DNA of 64,000 nt from Anaerotruncus sp. G3(2012) (GTDB lineage Bacteria; Bacillota; Clostridia; Oscillospirales; Ruminococcaceae). The position numbers and the translations under genes were made by a program. Where the stretch lies: contig NZ_KE159674.1 of NCBI RefSeq assembly GCF_000403395.2, positions 50,702 through 114,701 on the forward strand. Direction: 5' to 3'. Position 1 is the stretch's first letter; every line of letters starts with the position of its first letter. Below the pieces are notes generated by a model that was not told where the DNA came from, made no database searches, and worked only from the letters and a program-made list of their open reading frames with translations. Positions 23,974-31,817 of the stretch are shown in pieces.

Positions 23974-24156
23974 GGACAGCATCGAAGCGGTTGAAAAGTA
24001 TCCTTTTGATTCTTTTCAGGCCTACGGTAGGAGGACATTCTCTGGCAGCCCAGCTTCAGATTGCATGGCCACTAGGCCTGCGAAGCTTGCGGACATTTGC
24101 CCGCTGCTTGTTTTTAAGTGTTTTGGCGATAAAAGCGGCTGTAACCGCTTTCGGAC
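23974..24156 (+). ncRNA. Long untranslated leader, possibly structured
   Basis: About 183 nt between the promoter and the GGAGG site of the homocysteine methyltransferase gene contain several pairable blocks, including AAAGCGG/CCGCTTT (about 24131-24150), and GAAGC early in the leader that could pair with GCTTC further on. I looked for S-box and cobalamin-riboswitch landmarks expected before such a gene and did not find convincing matches. It may be an unrecognised regulator or simply a spacer. Confidence 0.3.
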
Positions 24157-24168
24157 GGAGGAAACAAC

Positions 24169-25914
24169 TTGCGACATGCATTTCAGGCGCCGCTCTGGTT
24201 TGACGGCGCGTTCGGAACCTATTATTTTTCGCTCACAGGGGACGAAACTCCCTGTGAGCTTGCCAATCTAAAGAATCCCGCTTTGGTCGGTCAGATCCAT
24301 CGGGAGTACCTCAAGGCGGGGGCAACGGCGCTCAAAACCAACACATTCGCAGCAAATCCCGGGACGCTGCCCGACCCGGAGCAGCTTGGAACGGTGCTCC
24401 AGGCCGGCTTGGAAATTGCGCAGAAGGCAGCGGCAGAGCATGGTGCGGAGGTATTTGCGGATATCGGAGGCATCAGCGCAACGGATGCGGAACAATTTTA
24501 TCTTACCGTAGCCGAACGGTTCCTTGATCTTGGGGTGACATCGTTCCTCTTTGAGACACTTCCCTCCTACGAGGAATTGGTTCCCGCCCTGAAGCGGATT
24601 CGGGAGCGGGAGCCGGAAGCCAAAATCGTGGTTTCGTTCGCAGTTTCTCAGGATGGATATACCCGGCGAGGCTTGTCCCACCGCGCACTCGCAGGGATAG
24701 CGGCAGCGGATGGGTATGCGGATGCGGTTGGCTTTAACTGCGTCTGTGGGCCGAGCCACATGGTTTCTCTGGTCAAAAGCCTGGGAGAAATCGGCTGCCC
24801 GATCATTGCAATGCCGAATGCGGGATATCCGTCCTCCCTCAATGGACGGGTGATCTTCGAGGACAATGCTGGATATTTTGCAACCCGGATGGTGGAGCTT
24901 TATCAGGCGGGTGTCGACCTTTTAGGCGGATGTTGTGGGACAACCCCCCGCCATATTGCACAGGCGGTTCGGGCGGTGTGCAGTGTGACCCGCCCGGAGC
25001 GTTTGACGGCCGTTTCCGAAAAAACGGTGGCATCCCAAGTCCTGCCGCATGGCGGCAAGGGAAAAAAGGTGATTGCGGTAGAGCTGGCTCCTCCGCAGGA
25101 TTGCGACTGTTCGTTTCTCCTCTCGGCAGCCGGGGAGTTGAAAAGCTGCGGAGCAGATATGATTACAGTGTCGGATTCCCCTCTTTCCCGCGCCCGCGCG
25201 GACAGCCTGATGATTGCGGCGAAGATCCGGCGGGAGGTTGGCATTGAGGTTCTGCCGCACCTTTGCTGTCGGGATAAAAACCACATTGCACTTAAAGCAG
25301 GGATACTCGGTGCGGCACTGGAAGGGATCAACCGGGTGCTGGTCATCACAGGAGACCCGCCGGTGCAAAGCAATATGCGGAACCCGGGGGTATTCAGCTT
25401 CAATTCGTTCGATCTGATCTCGTTTATTGCGAGCATGAATACCGATCTGTTTTCGGGCCGCCCATTTCTGATTGGGGGAGCGCTCAATGTAAACGCGGCG
25501 AATTTCCCGGTTGAACTGGAGCGCGCCCGCAAAAAGATCGCACGCGGCGCGGGGATGCTCTTTTCCCAGCCGATTTTCAGCGAACAGGCGGTCAAAAATT
25601 TTCTGCTTGCGAGCCGGGAGCTCGACTGTGCGCTTTTTGCGGGAATCCTGCCGGTAGCAGGCTACAGAAATGCACTGTTTCTGGTCAATGAGGTCTCTGG
25701 CATTGAGATACCGGATGCAGTAATGCAGTCCCTGAAAGATAAAACGCCTGCACAGGCAGCGGAAATTTCCATTGCATACAGTGCGGGCATATTGGAGCAG
25801 GTCTATGACGCGGCGGACGGCTTTTACATCATGACCCCGCTCAAGCGAGTGGATATTGTGCGGGGCCTGATCGAGCGGATACACCGCCGGGAAGAACAGG
25901 AGGAGTCAAAATGA
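24169..25914 (+). CDS. Bifunctional homocysteine S-methyltransferase / methylenetetrahydrofolate reductase
   Basis: TTG start at 24169 with GGAGG 7 bp upstream. 581 residues. The N-terminal domain (about 1-285) is a homocysteine methyltransferase barrel: DGAFGT, ALKTNTF, VGFNCVCGP and the zinc-binding pair LLGGCCGTTPRHI. The C-terminal half (about 295-575) is a MetF-type reductase with VIAVELAPPQDCD, ADMITVSDSP, LVITGDPP and a QPIF motif near the end. It resembles Bacillus YitJ. It would make methyl-tetrahydrofolate and transfer methyl groups to homocysteine. The next gene overlaps by ATGA and supplies a pterin-binding domain, so together they rebuild the front half of MetH. Confidence 0.87.
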   Translation: MRHAFQAPLWFDGAFGTYYFSLTGDETPCELANLKNPALVGQIHREYLKAGATALKTNTFAANPGTLPDPEQLGTVLQAGLEIAQKAAAEHGAEVFADIGGISATDAEQFYLTVAERFLDLGVTSFLFETLPSYEELVPALKRIREREPEAKIVVSFAVSQDGYTRRGLSHRALAGIAAADGYADAVGFNCVCGPSHMVSLVKSLGEIGCPIIAMPNAGYPSSLNGRVIFEDNAGYFATRMVELYQAGVDLLGGCCGTTPRHIAQAVRAVCSVTRPERLTAVSEKTVASQVLPHGGKGKKVIAVELAPPQDCDCSFLLSAAGELKSCGADMITVSDSPLSRARADSLMIAAKIRREVGIEVLPHLCCRDKNHIALKAGILGAALEGINRVLVITGDPPVQSNMRNPGVFSFNSFDLISFIASMNTDLFSGRPFLIGGALNVNAANFPVELERARKKIARGAGMLFSQPIFSEQAVKNFLLASRELDCALFAGILPVAGYRNALFLVNEVSGIEIPDAVMQSLKDKTPAQAAEISIAYSAGILEQVYDAADGFYIMTPLKRVDIVRGLIERIHRREEQEESK

Positions 25915-26705
25915 TCTTAATTGGAGAAAAGCTCAACAGCTCGATCCCCAAAACGCTGGAAGCGTTCCAGGCAAAGGACGAGAGCGCGGTGGTAGAGCTG
26001 ATCCGCCGTCAAGCGGATGGCGGCGCTCAGTTTCTCGACATCAACACTGCGATCTGCGGGGAAGCAGAGCAGGAGACCCTGCTCTGGGTGATTGGGCTGG
26101 TCAAGGACAACTGCGACTGCGGAATCATGATCGATACGACCGATCCGGCAGTAATGGCTGCGGGTGTGCAGGCGGCTGCGGGCAGGGGGCTGATCCTCAA
26201 TTCGGCGACTATCACCGATCGATTCGAGGAGGTGACCCGGCTGGCACGCGAGAGCGGTGCATCGGTGGTCGGGCTACCGATCGACAGCGAGGGGATGCCG
26301 CACACGGCCCAAGAGAAATGCGCCAAAATCGACCTGCTGATGGGGAAGCTCCGCGAAGCGGGGATTCCCGATTCGCGCGTCTATGTCGATGTGCTGATTG
26401 AGACACTTGCGACCGACGGAGAGAGTGCTAAAAATGCGATTGCCGCTCTGCGCCACGTTGCCGCGAACTATCCGGATGCACAGACCACCTGCGGGCTTTC
26501 CAATATCTCATTCGGGCTGCCCCGCCGTTCGCTTATCAACAGCGCATTCGTCTCCGCTGCGCTCTCCGCGGGCCTGACCAGCGCGATCCTGGATCCTGCC
26601 AGTCCGGCCATGCAGGCAGCACTTGCGGCGTCCAGGGTAGTCGCCGGGCAGGATGACTACTGCATGGACTACATCACATACATCCGATCCCAGGAGGAAG
26701 AATAG
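25911..26705 (+). CDS. Pterin-binding methyltetrahydrofolate methyltransferase domain protein
   Basis: 264 residues of the pterin-binding TIM-barrel family: MILIGEKLNSSIPKTLEAF, GAQFLDINTA, GIMIDTTDPAV, GLILNSATI and TTCGLSNISFGLPRRSLIN, as in the third domain of MetH, AcsE and MtgA. It should bind methyl-tetrahydrofolate and donate methyl to a corrinoid protein. It is translationally coupled to the upstream gene (ATGA). The corrinoid-binding and reactivation domains of MetH are not in the window, so they must be encoded elsewhere. Its end is overlapped by a convergent gene. Confidence 0.87.
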   Translation: MILIGEKLNSSIPKTLEAFQAKDESAVVELIRRQADGGAQFLDINTAICGEAEQETLLWVIGLVKDNCDCGIMIDTTDPAVMAAGVQAAAGRGLILNSATITDRFEEVTRLARESGASVVGLPIDSEGMPHTAQEKCAKIDLLMGKLREAGIPDSRVYVDVLIETLATDGESAKNAIAALRHVAANYPDAQTTCGLSNISFGLPRRSLINSAFVSAALSAGLTSAILDPASPAMQAALAASRVVAGQDDYCMDYITYIRSQEEE

Positions 26706-27256
26706 AGCGGCGCGGGGGCATGTCCTGGATGCGGATAGGCGTTCAGCGGTCCCTGATAGACCAGCTCTGCATGGGGGATCCGCATGAAATCCTGCGGACG
26801 GACGAGTGAATAGTCCTTGTCAAAAAGGTGCAGGCCGCTTTGTTCCAGCACATAGGCGACAAACTGTGAACAGACAAAATGCCGGCGGCGGTGGAGGGGG
26901 ATACCTGCCTGAATCGCGAGCAGGCCGGCGAAGTTGTAGCGGAACCGCCATTCCTGCTGCTCAAACTGGCGGATGCTCTGGTGCAGATTCCAGAATTCGC
27001 GCGCCCGTACCGGCACCCGGTAGACTGCACAGCGGGTGTCGCTGTATTGGCAGTAGATGCCATAGTGGGGCTGCTCTCGGACAAACCCAGCCGCCAGCGG
27101 AAAATAGAGGCACTGACGTCCAAAGCTGTAAAGCCGGTCGAGGGAATCGTCCAGCGAGAGTGAGACATGGTTATATTCGGCGCGGTTAAAAAGTTGTAAC
27201 AGCCGGGAAAAACAGGTCCCGGTCTGGCTGACGACAAAATAGACACAGCGTTCCAC
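26669..27256 (-). CDS. Permuted papain-like cysteine hydrolase (YiiX/NlpC-P60-like)
   Basis: GTG start at 27256 preferred, because GGAGGG lies 7 bp before it; the ATG at 27271 lacks a site. About 195 residues. NRAEYNHVSLSLDD supplies the catalytic histidine near the N-terminus and HFVCSQFVAYVLEQSG the cysteine near the middle, the permuted order of YiiX/YebB-like NlpC/P60 enzymes. No signal peptide, so probably cytoplasmic or not secreted by Sec. The 3' end overlaps the convergent pterin-binding gene by 37 bp. Substrate unknown: amide, thioester or lipid-linked peptide bonds are possible. Confidence 0.72.
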   Translation of the reverse strand: MERCVYFVVSQTGTCFSRLLQLFNRAEYNHVSLSLDDSLDRLYSFGRQCLYFPLAAGFVREQPHYGIYCQYSDTRCAVYRVPVRAREFWNLHQSIRQFEQQEWRFRYNFAGLLAIQAGIPLHRRRHFVCSQFVAYVLEQSGLHLFDKDYSLVRPQDFMRIPHAELVYQGPLNAYPHPGHAPAPLYSSSWDRMYVM

Positions 27257-27382
27257 AAGGAATCCCTCCATTTGATGATGTACTGTAGTTTCTATCTATC
27301 AAAACGAGGGAATGTAACGGCAGACTTCAAATTTTGTCGAAAAAGCGTATAAAAACGAAATATTAGAAAGCAGGGAGCATTT

Positions 27383-27751
27383 ATGATTCGATTCAACCAT
27401 TTTAATTTCAACGTATTTGATCTGGAAAAGAGCCTGGAATTTTATAAGGATGCCTTGAATCTTACACCGGTGCGGGAGAAAAAAGCGCCGGACGGTTCGT
27501 TCCGGCTGGTTTATCTCGGAGACGAAGCGGGAAGTGACTTCACCCTTGAGCTGACCTGGCTACGGGATCGTGAAACCCTCTATAACCTCGGGGATCTGGA
27601 GTATCATCTCGCTTTTACGGCTGATAACTTCGATGAGCTGCACGAAAAGCATCAGAAGATGGGCGTGATCTGTTTCGAGAATCCCGGAATGGGCATCTAT
27701 TTTATCAGTGATCCGGACGGCTACTGGATCGAAATTGTTCCGGTACGGTAA
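27383..27751 (+). CDS. gloA: Glyoxalase I / VOC-superfamily metalloenzyme
   Basis: 122 residues of two beta-alpha-beta-beta-beta units. The four metal ligands of bacterial lactoylglutathione lyase are at the expected places: H6, E56, H75 and E117, with IYFISDPDGYWIEIVP near the C-terminus. It would isomerise the methylglyoxal-thiol hemithioacetal to a lactoyl-thioester. The organism may use a thiol other than glutathione. Single-gene transcription unit closed by a strong terminator. GCAGGGAG precedes the ATG. Confidence 0.85.
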   Translation: MIRFNHFNFNVFDLEKSLEFYKDALNLTPVREKKAPDGSFRLVYLGDEAGSDFTLELTWLRDRETLYNLGDLEYHLAFTADNFDELHEKHQKMGVICFENPGMGIYFISDPDGYWIEIVPVR

Positions 27752-27783
27752 TTTCCAAAATTGCCGCCAGAAGGTACATCACG

Positions 27784-27823
27784 AACAAAGGCAGATAGAC
27801 ATATGTCTATCTGCCTTTGTTTT
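27784..27823. terminator. Strong bidirectional terminator
   Basis: ACAAAGGCAGATAGACAT and its exact complement form a stem of about 18 bp with no real loop, followed by TTTTA. It separates convergent genes gloA and the M20 amidohydrolase, so both probably stop here. Confidence 0.85.
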
Positions 27824-27875
27824 ATAAAAGTCCATATGCGCGATCCTTTGACAGGAGAAATGGTTCTCCTATAGG

Positions 27876-29057
27876 TCAGACACTGTGTTTCTCCAGCCAC
27901 TTCCCGGCGCATCCTGCCAGAACGGCGGCACCCAACGGAAGGACCTCTTCGTTAAAAACGATGGCTGGATGGTGGGAGCCTGCCCGATTGTAGATTTCCT
28001 CTGGGCCGCCGGCGCCGATGCCCATAAAGACCGAGGGTACCTGTTGGGTCACTTCGGCGAAGTCTTCGCTGCCCATCTGCCGGGGAAGCTCCACCATCTT
28101 ATTTGCGATCTGCCCCGTGTAATCCGCCAGTTCTGCGGCCAGATCAGGCTGGTTATGGAGGGAAGCAGTTCCCGCGAGGAACTCCACCTCACAGCTCCCA
28201 CGAAAAAGCGCCGCCATCCCCTGGCAGATCTGCACCAGCCGCTCTTTGGCCATAGCCCGATTCTGGTTGGAGAACGCCCGTATGCTGCCGGTGAGGACTG
28301 CGGCCTCTGGGATGGAATTGTGCAGCTGCCCTGCGTGGAGGGTGCAGACGGTGAGTACCAGCGGGTCCTGTGGGTCGGTCTCCCGGGCGTTTACCTCCTG
28401 AAGGGCCAGAAGAATATGAGCGGCGATGTTGATAGGGTCTACCGCATTTTGTGGAATGGCGCCATGCCCAGCCTTGCCGGTGACGGTGATACGGAAGCTG
28501 TCTGAGGAAGCCAGGGCCGGCCCCTGCCGCCACATCACAGTTCCAACATGGTTGACCCCTGGAAAGACGTGAAGCGCCAAAGCCGCGTCTACCTTGGGAT
28601 TCTCGAGAATCCCCGCTTCTACCATGGCTGCTGCACCCTGGAGACTCTCTTCTCCGGGCTGGAACATGAGTTTTACCTGTCCGGGCAGCTCCGCTTCATG
28701 GCGTTTTAAGAGCCGGGCAGCGCCCAGGAGCATCGTGGTATGGATGTCGTGGCCGCAGGTATGCGCATATCCTCCGGCAGCGGCAAAGGGAAGGCCGCTC
28801 TGCTCCGGCATCTCCAGCGCATCCATGTCCCCCCGCAGGAGGAACACCTTCCCTCCGGGCCGGCCGATGCAGGCGGTGACTCCGCCCGCCAGTTTCTGTG
28901 GCTGAATGCCCAGTGTATCCAACTCCTTGCAGACATGGGCCACCGTGTTGGGGAGCTCCATCCCCAGCTCCGGCATCTGGTGGAGGGTGCGGCGGCAGGA
29001 CACCAACGCATCCTTTTCCGCCAGCGCTTCCTCATAGAGCAGCTTCATTTCCAACAT
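27876..29057 (-). CDS. M20-family amidohydrolase (aminoacylase / N-acyl-amino-acid deacylase type)
   Basis: 393 residues, AAAGGAGAC before the ATG. Metal and catalytic residues of M20D enzymes are present: RGDMDALEMPE, the cysteine ligand of AHTCGHDIHTT, MFQPGEES, a dimerisation domain around GKAGHGAIPQNAVDP, and the final His in NRAGSHHPAI. This family removes acyl groups from amino acids (hippurate, indoleacetyl-, N-acetylcysteine and aminobenzoyl-glutamate hydrolases). It is transcribed away from the sigma54 activator from its own sigma54 promoter. Together with the AbgT transporter and beta-lyase genes on the other side this suggests deacylation of imported N-acyl or aryl-acyl amino acids. 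Confidence 0.87.
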   Translation of the reverse strand: MLEMKLLYEEALAEKDALVSCRRTLHQMPELGMELPNTVAHVCKELDTLGIQPQKLAGGVTACIGRPGGKVFLLRGDMDALEMPEQSGLPFAAAGGYAHTCGHDIHTTMLLGAARLLKRHEAELPGQVKLMFQPGEESLQGAAAMVEAGILENPKVDAALALHVFPGVNHVGTVMWRQGPALASSDSFRITVTGKAGHGAIPQNAVDPINIAAHILLALQEVNARETDPQDPLVLTVCTLHAGQLHNSIPEAAVLTGSIRAFSNQNRAMAKERLVQICQGMAALFRGSCEVEFLAGTASLHNQPDLAAELADYTGQIANKMVELPRQMGSEDFAEVTQQVPSVFMGIGAGGPEEIYNRAGSHHPAIVFNEEVLPLGAAVLAGCAGKWLEKHSV

Positions 29058-29083
29058 GATTCCGTCTCCTTTCTGGCTCTGAT

Positions 29084-29114
29084 GGTATAACGGCTAAAAA
29101 ACGGATGTTATACC
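29084..29114. promoter_or_regulatory. Inverted repeat in the leader of the amidohydrolase gene
   Basis: GGTATAAC and GTTATACC pair around 15 bp. It lies between the sigma54 promoter and the start codon, so it could be an operator for a second regulator or an RNA hairpin. Confidence 0.45.
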
Positions 29115-29188
29115 GGCTTACCGGCAGGACGATCTGCGGGTGTGCTCCCGCTCCTGCTTCGATGATTCATTCTGTATATAAGATAGCA

Positions 29189-29203
29189 GCAATTTTGGTG
29201 CCA
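29189..29203 (-). promoter_or_regulatory. Sigma54 promoter of the amidohydrolase gene
   Basis: On the minus strand TGGCACCAAAATTGC is an exact match to the -24/-12 consensus TGGCAC-N5-TTGC, with GG and GC separated by 10 bp. It points to the M20 gene, leaving a leader of about 120 nt. A short start-codon frame overlapping it is therefore not a gene. Confidence 0.85.
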
Positions 29204-29221
29204 TACCCGGTTCCTCCTTTC

Positions 29222-29251
29222 TTGACAGGGCAGAACCGCCTATGTCATAAT
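29222..29251 (+). promoter_or_regulatory. Sigma70 promoter of the sigma54 activator gene
   Basis: TTGACA (29222-29227) and CATAAT (29246-29251) with 18-bp spacing, about 100 bp before the activator's ATG. The activator thus appears to be made by housekeeping polymerase. Confidence 0.65.
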
Positions 29252-29296
29252 AAATAGGTGGATTTGGAGGAAATAGGGTTGCTTTTTCTGAAAATA

Positions 29297-29330
29297 TCCA
29301 CCGTTTTATCTCCTGTTTTTACCCATTTTA
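29297..29330 (-). promoter_or_regulatory. Putative enhancer (UAS) for the amidohydrolase sigma54 promoter
   Basis: The minus strand reads AAAATGGGTAAAAACAGG followed by AGATAAAACGG. A related sequence (AAAATGGTGAAAAAACAGG then TTGATACGG) lies at 31551 before the other sigma54 promoter. This copy is about 95-125 bp upstream of the -24 box, a normal enhancer distance. Confidence 0.6.
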
Positions 29331-29349
29331 CAAAAGGGGGAAGGGTTTT

Positions 29350-31482
29350 ATGGAAAAACATCTGGCCATCGCTACCTGGGATGCTGATTCGGTGGAGCTC
29401 TATGCCCAGCAGGTGCGGAATTTTCTGGGGGAGCACATTCAGATCAGTACCTATAGCGTGCAGGGGGGCACTATCGACCAGATTGCCCCGGCAGACGTCT
29501 ATCTCATCTCCACCTGTGCCCTGATTGGGCGGGAGATTTCCCACACAATTCCCAATAGCGGGGCAGTGGTGATCACTGAAGTGCGGATCACCCGGGAGAG
29601 TCTCCACCGTCTGATGGCCATGCCGCGGGGAACCAATGCACTGTTGGTGAACATCAACCAGCCCATGGTTACCGAGACCATCGCCCTGCTCAACCAGTTG
29701 GGGGTGGGGCACATTCAGCTGCATCCTTACTATCCGGGAGCCTCGGAACCGCCTCATCTTTCCTGTGCGATCACCACTGGGGAACGGAGGTACGTCCCCC
29801 AGTGGGTAGAGGAGATTATTGATCTTGGCCCCCGGCTTCTCAGCGCCAACACCTTTATCGAGCTGGCCTTTCATCTCAAATGTGAACATATGCTGGACCG
29901 CCCGGATTTTCGGGCTTACCTCTCCTCGTTGGCGGAGCACGCATACAGCATTGAGCGGATGTTTCACAGGTCCATTCAGGTGGAGAGTATCTTCGACCTC
30001 TTTCAGCAGACACTGGAAGCCGGGGTCATCGGGGTGGACTCGGACGGCACCATCTTTGCCTGCAACTCCAAGGCAGAGGCTATCCTGGAGGTCTCTCCAA
30101 ATGATCTTTTGGATCGGAAGGCCCGGAAGTCACTCCCATTCCTTCCTTTTGAGGAATGTTTTGAGGATCGAAAGGCCATCCGTTCCCGACTGGTGGAGAT
30201 CAGCGGCAGTCCGGTGAACGTAAGCCTTCAGCCGGTATTCCGGAATGGGGAACTGATAGGGGCTTTTTGCATTCTCCAACGGTTCCGGGACGAGGAAAAG
30301 CGTCAGCAGAAGATTCGACGGCAGATATTGGGGAAAGGGCACAGCACCAAATACACCTTTGACAGTATCGTGGGGCAGAGTCCCGCTATGGTCACCGCGA
30401 AAGCACTGGCCAAAAAGATGGCTGCCAGCAATGCCTCTGTCCTCATCAGCGGGGAGAGCGGTACGGGAAAGGAGCTGTTCGCCCACGCCATCCATGCCGC
30501 CAGCGCCCGAAGCAGGGAACCGTTTGTAGCCATCAACTGCGCGGCAATCCCCGATTCCCTGTTGGAGAGCCAGCTTTTTGGGTACGAAGAAGGGGCTTTT
30601 ACCGGAGCAAAAAAAGGAGGGCATATCGGGTTCTTTGAGGCTGCCCGGAGCGGCACCCTTTTTCTGGATGAAATCGAAGCGATGAGTCCGCTGCTCCAAG
30701 TGAAGCTCCTGCGGGTTTTGCAGGAAAAGGAGATTGTCCGTCTGGGCGGTGTGGATGTCATCTATGTGAACGTGCGGATTATCGCCGCCACCAATGAGGA
30801 CCTTCCCGCGATCATTCGCAGGGGGGGATTCCGGAAAGACCTCTATTACCGTCTCAGCGTGCTCCCCTTGAGCCTGCCTCCGCTTCGGGAACGGGGGGAG
30901 GATGTGCGCCTGCTCTTTGAAGGGGTCCGGGATGGATTGGGGAAGAAATTCAGCCTGTCTCCGGCTGCCTGGCAGCTTTTAATGACGCATCCGTGGGAGG
31001 GGAATGTCCGAGAACTGCACAACTGTGTGGAATATCTGGCCTATCTGGATAAGCCCTCTATCGAGCCGGAGGACCTCCCAGCGACCATTCTTGCCTGCGC
31101 CAAAGAGCGAGGGATTTCCCCCGATCCGGATGCCCCCTCTATTCCGCCTGTTTCCCCCGATTTTCCGCCCGTTCCCTCTATTTCTCCTGTTTTTCCGGTG
31201 GCCCGCACACCGGCAATGGATACTGTGGACTGGTTGAAATGGAAGGCGGGGCAGAGTCTGCCAGCCTATCGCTTTATCCTGAAGCGGTTGGAAACCGGCT
31301 GCTCTATGGGCCGGAAGAGCCTGGCAGCTCTGGCAGCTTTGGAGGGGATTCCGGCCACGGAACAGACGATCCGTACCGCCTTGGCCCATCTGGAAGAGCG
31401 GGGGATGATAGAGGTGCGACGGGGCCGGGCTGGCAGCCGTCTCACCCCTTTGGGATTTGAGGTTCTGAGCCTGCTGCAATAA
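29350..31482 (+). CDS. Sigma54-dependent transcriptional activator with C-terminal winged helix
   Basis: 710 residues. Residues 1-200 form a PrpR-N-like sensor (ISTCALIGREI, AVVITEVRIT). A PAS-like domain covers about 215-305. The AAA+ domain (about 335-570) has Walker A GESGTGKE (368), the sigma54-contact loop GAFTGA (415), Walker B TLFLDEIE and WEGNVRELHNCVEYL. A Pro-rich linker (585-615) leads to a C-terminal winged helix (about 635-710) instead of the usual Fis-type HTH. It sits between two sigma54 promoters with shared upstream motifs, which it very likely activates. Signal is unknown, probably a thiol or acylated amino acid. Confidence 0.88.
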   Translation: MEKHLAIATWDADSVELYAQQVRNFLGEHIQISTYSVQGGTIDQIAPADVYLISTCALIGREISHTIPNSGAVVITEVRITRESLHRLMAMPRGTNALLVNINQPMVTETIALLNQLGVGHIQLHPYYPGASEPPHLSCAITTGERRYVPQWVEEIIDLGPRLLSANTFIELAFHLKCEHMLDRPDFRAYLSSLAEHAYSIERMFHRSIQVESIFDLFQQTLEAGVIGVDSDGTIFACNSKAEAILEVSPNDLLDRKARKSLPFLPFEECFEDRKAIRSRLVEISGSPVNVSLQPVFRNGELIGAFCILQRFRDEEKRQQKIRRQILGKGHSTKYTFDSIVGQSPAMVTAKALAKKMAASNASVLISGESGTGKELFAHAIHAASARSREPFVAINCAAIPDSLLESQLFGYEEGAFTGAKKGGHIGFFEAARSGTLFLDEIEAMSPLLQVKLLRVLQEKEIVRLGGVDVIYVNVRIIAATNEDLPAIIRRGGFRKDLYYRLSVLPLSLPPLRERGEDVRLLFEGVRDGLGKKFSLSPAAWQLLMTHPWEGNVRELHNCVEYLAYLDKPSIEPEDLPATILACAKERGISPDPDAPSIPPVSPDFPPVPSISPVFPVARTPAMDTVDWLKWKAGQSLPAYRFILKRLETGCSMGRKSLAALAALEGIPATEQTIRTALAHLEERGMIEVRRGRAGSRLTPLGFEVLSLLQ

Positions 31483-31550
31483 CAGGGTGATTGGGCGCCT
31501 TTTTTTATAGCCGAACCACTTCGATCATTTTCGATGGTGCTGGCGATCTG

Positions 31551-31604
31551 AAAATGGTGAAAAAACAGGTTGATACGGGTGTCTGAAAAACAAAAACAGG
31601 TGAA
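31551..31604 (+). promoter_or_regulatory. Putative enhancer (UAS) for the beta-lyase operon
   Basis: AAAAACAGGTTGA at 31561 and AAAAACAGGTGAA at 31592 are direct repeats 31 bp apart (three helical turns). The first copy extends to AAAATGGTGAAAAAACAGG, as in the other sigma54 promoter region. The repeats end about 150 bp before the -24 box at 31755. Confidence 0.6.
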
Positions 31605-31619
31605 TTGGTTGAGAAAAAA

Positions 31620-31647
31620 GGATGTTGGAAGTGCAGTTCCAGCATCC
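31620..31647 (+). terminator. Hairpin after activator gene
   Basis: GGATGTTGGAA and TTCCAGCATCC form an 11-bp stem with one mismatch; the T-rich tract lies about 15 bp further on, so it is an imperfect terminator. It may alternatively affect DNA geometry between enhancer and promoter. Confidence 0.45.
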
Positions 31648-31754
31648 CAAAAGCGCACTCTTTTTTTCTTTTCGTCAGGTTCTCTTGTAAGATTGATAAA
31701 AAATTATCGTTAATTTTTAGTCAAATACACAAAGTTTTTTGATCCCTTGTAAAT

Positions 31755-31770
31755 TGGCACAGTTTATGCA
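31755..31770 (+). promoter_or_regulatory. Sigma54 promoter of the thiol-catabolic operon
   Basis: TGGCACAGTTTATGCA matches the sigma54 -24/-12 consensus (TGGCAC-N5-TTGCA with one substitution) and has the required GG-N10-GC. Transcription would begin near 31782, shortly before AAAGGAG and the ATG at 31818. Confidence 0.85.
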
Positions 31771-31817
31771 GTATTATAGAGCGTATCCCGGAAGGATGCG
31801 AAAGGAGACATGCAGAG

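Noticed and set aside
23974-24156. SAM (S-box) or cobalamin riboswitch before the homocysteine methyltransferase gene
   Set aside because: Expected conserved blocks were not found in the right order; a GCCACT string alone is too short to count.
29118-29204. 28-codon frame on minus with AAAGGAGG ribosome-binding site (MAPKLLLSYIQNESSKQ...)
   Set aside because: Its ATG overlaps the -24 box of a near-perfect sigma54 promoter, so the transcript would start inside the frame; the coincidence with TGGCAC explains the start.
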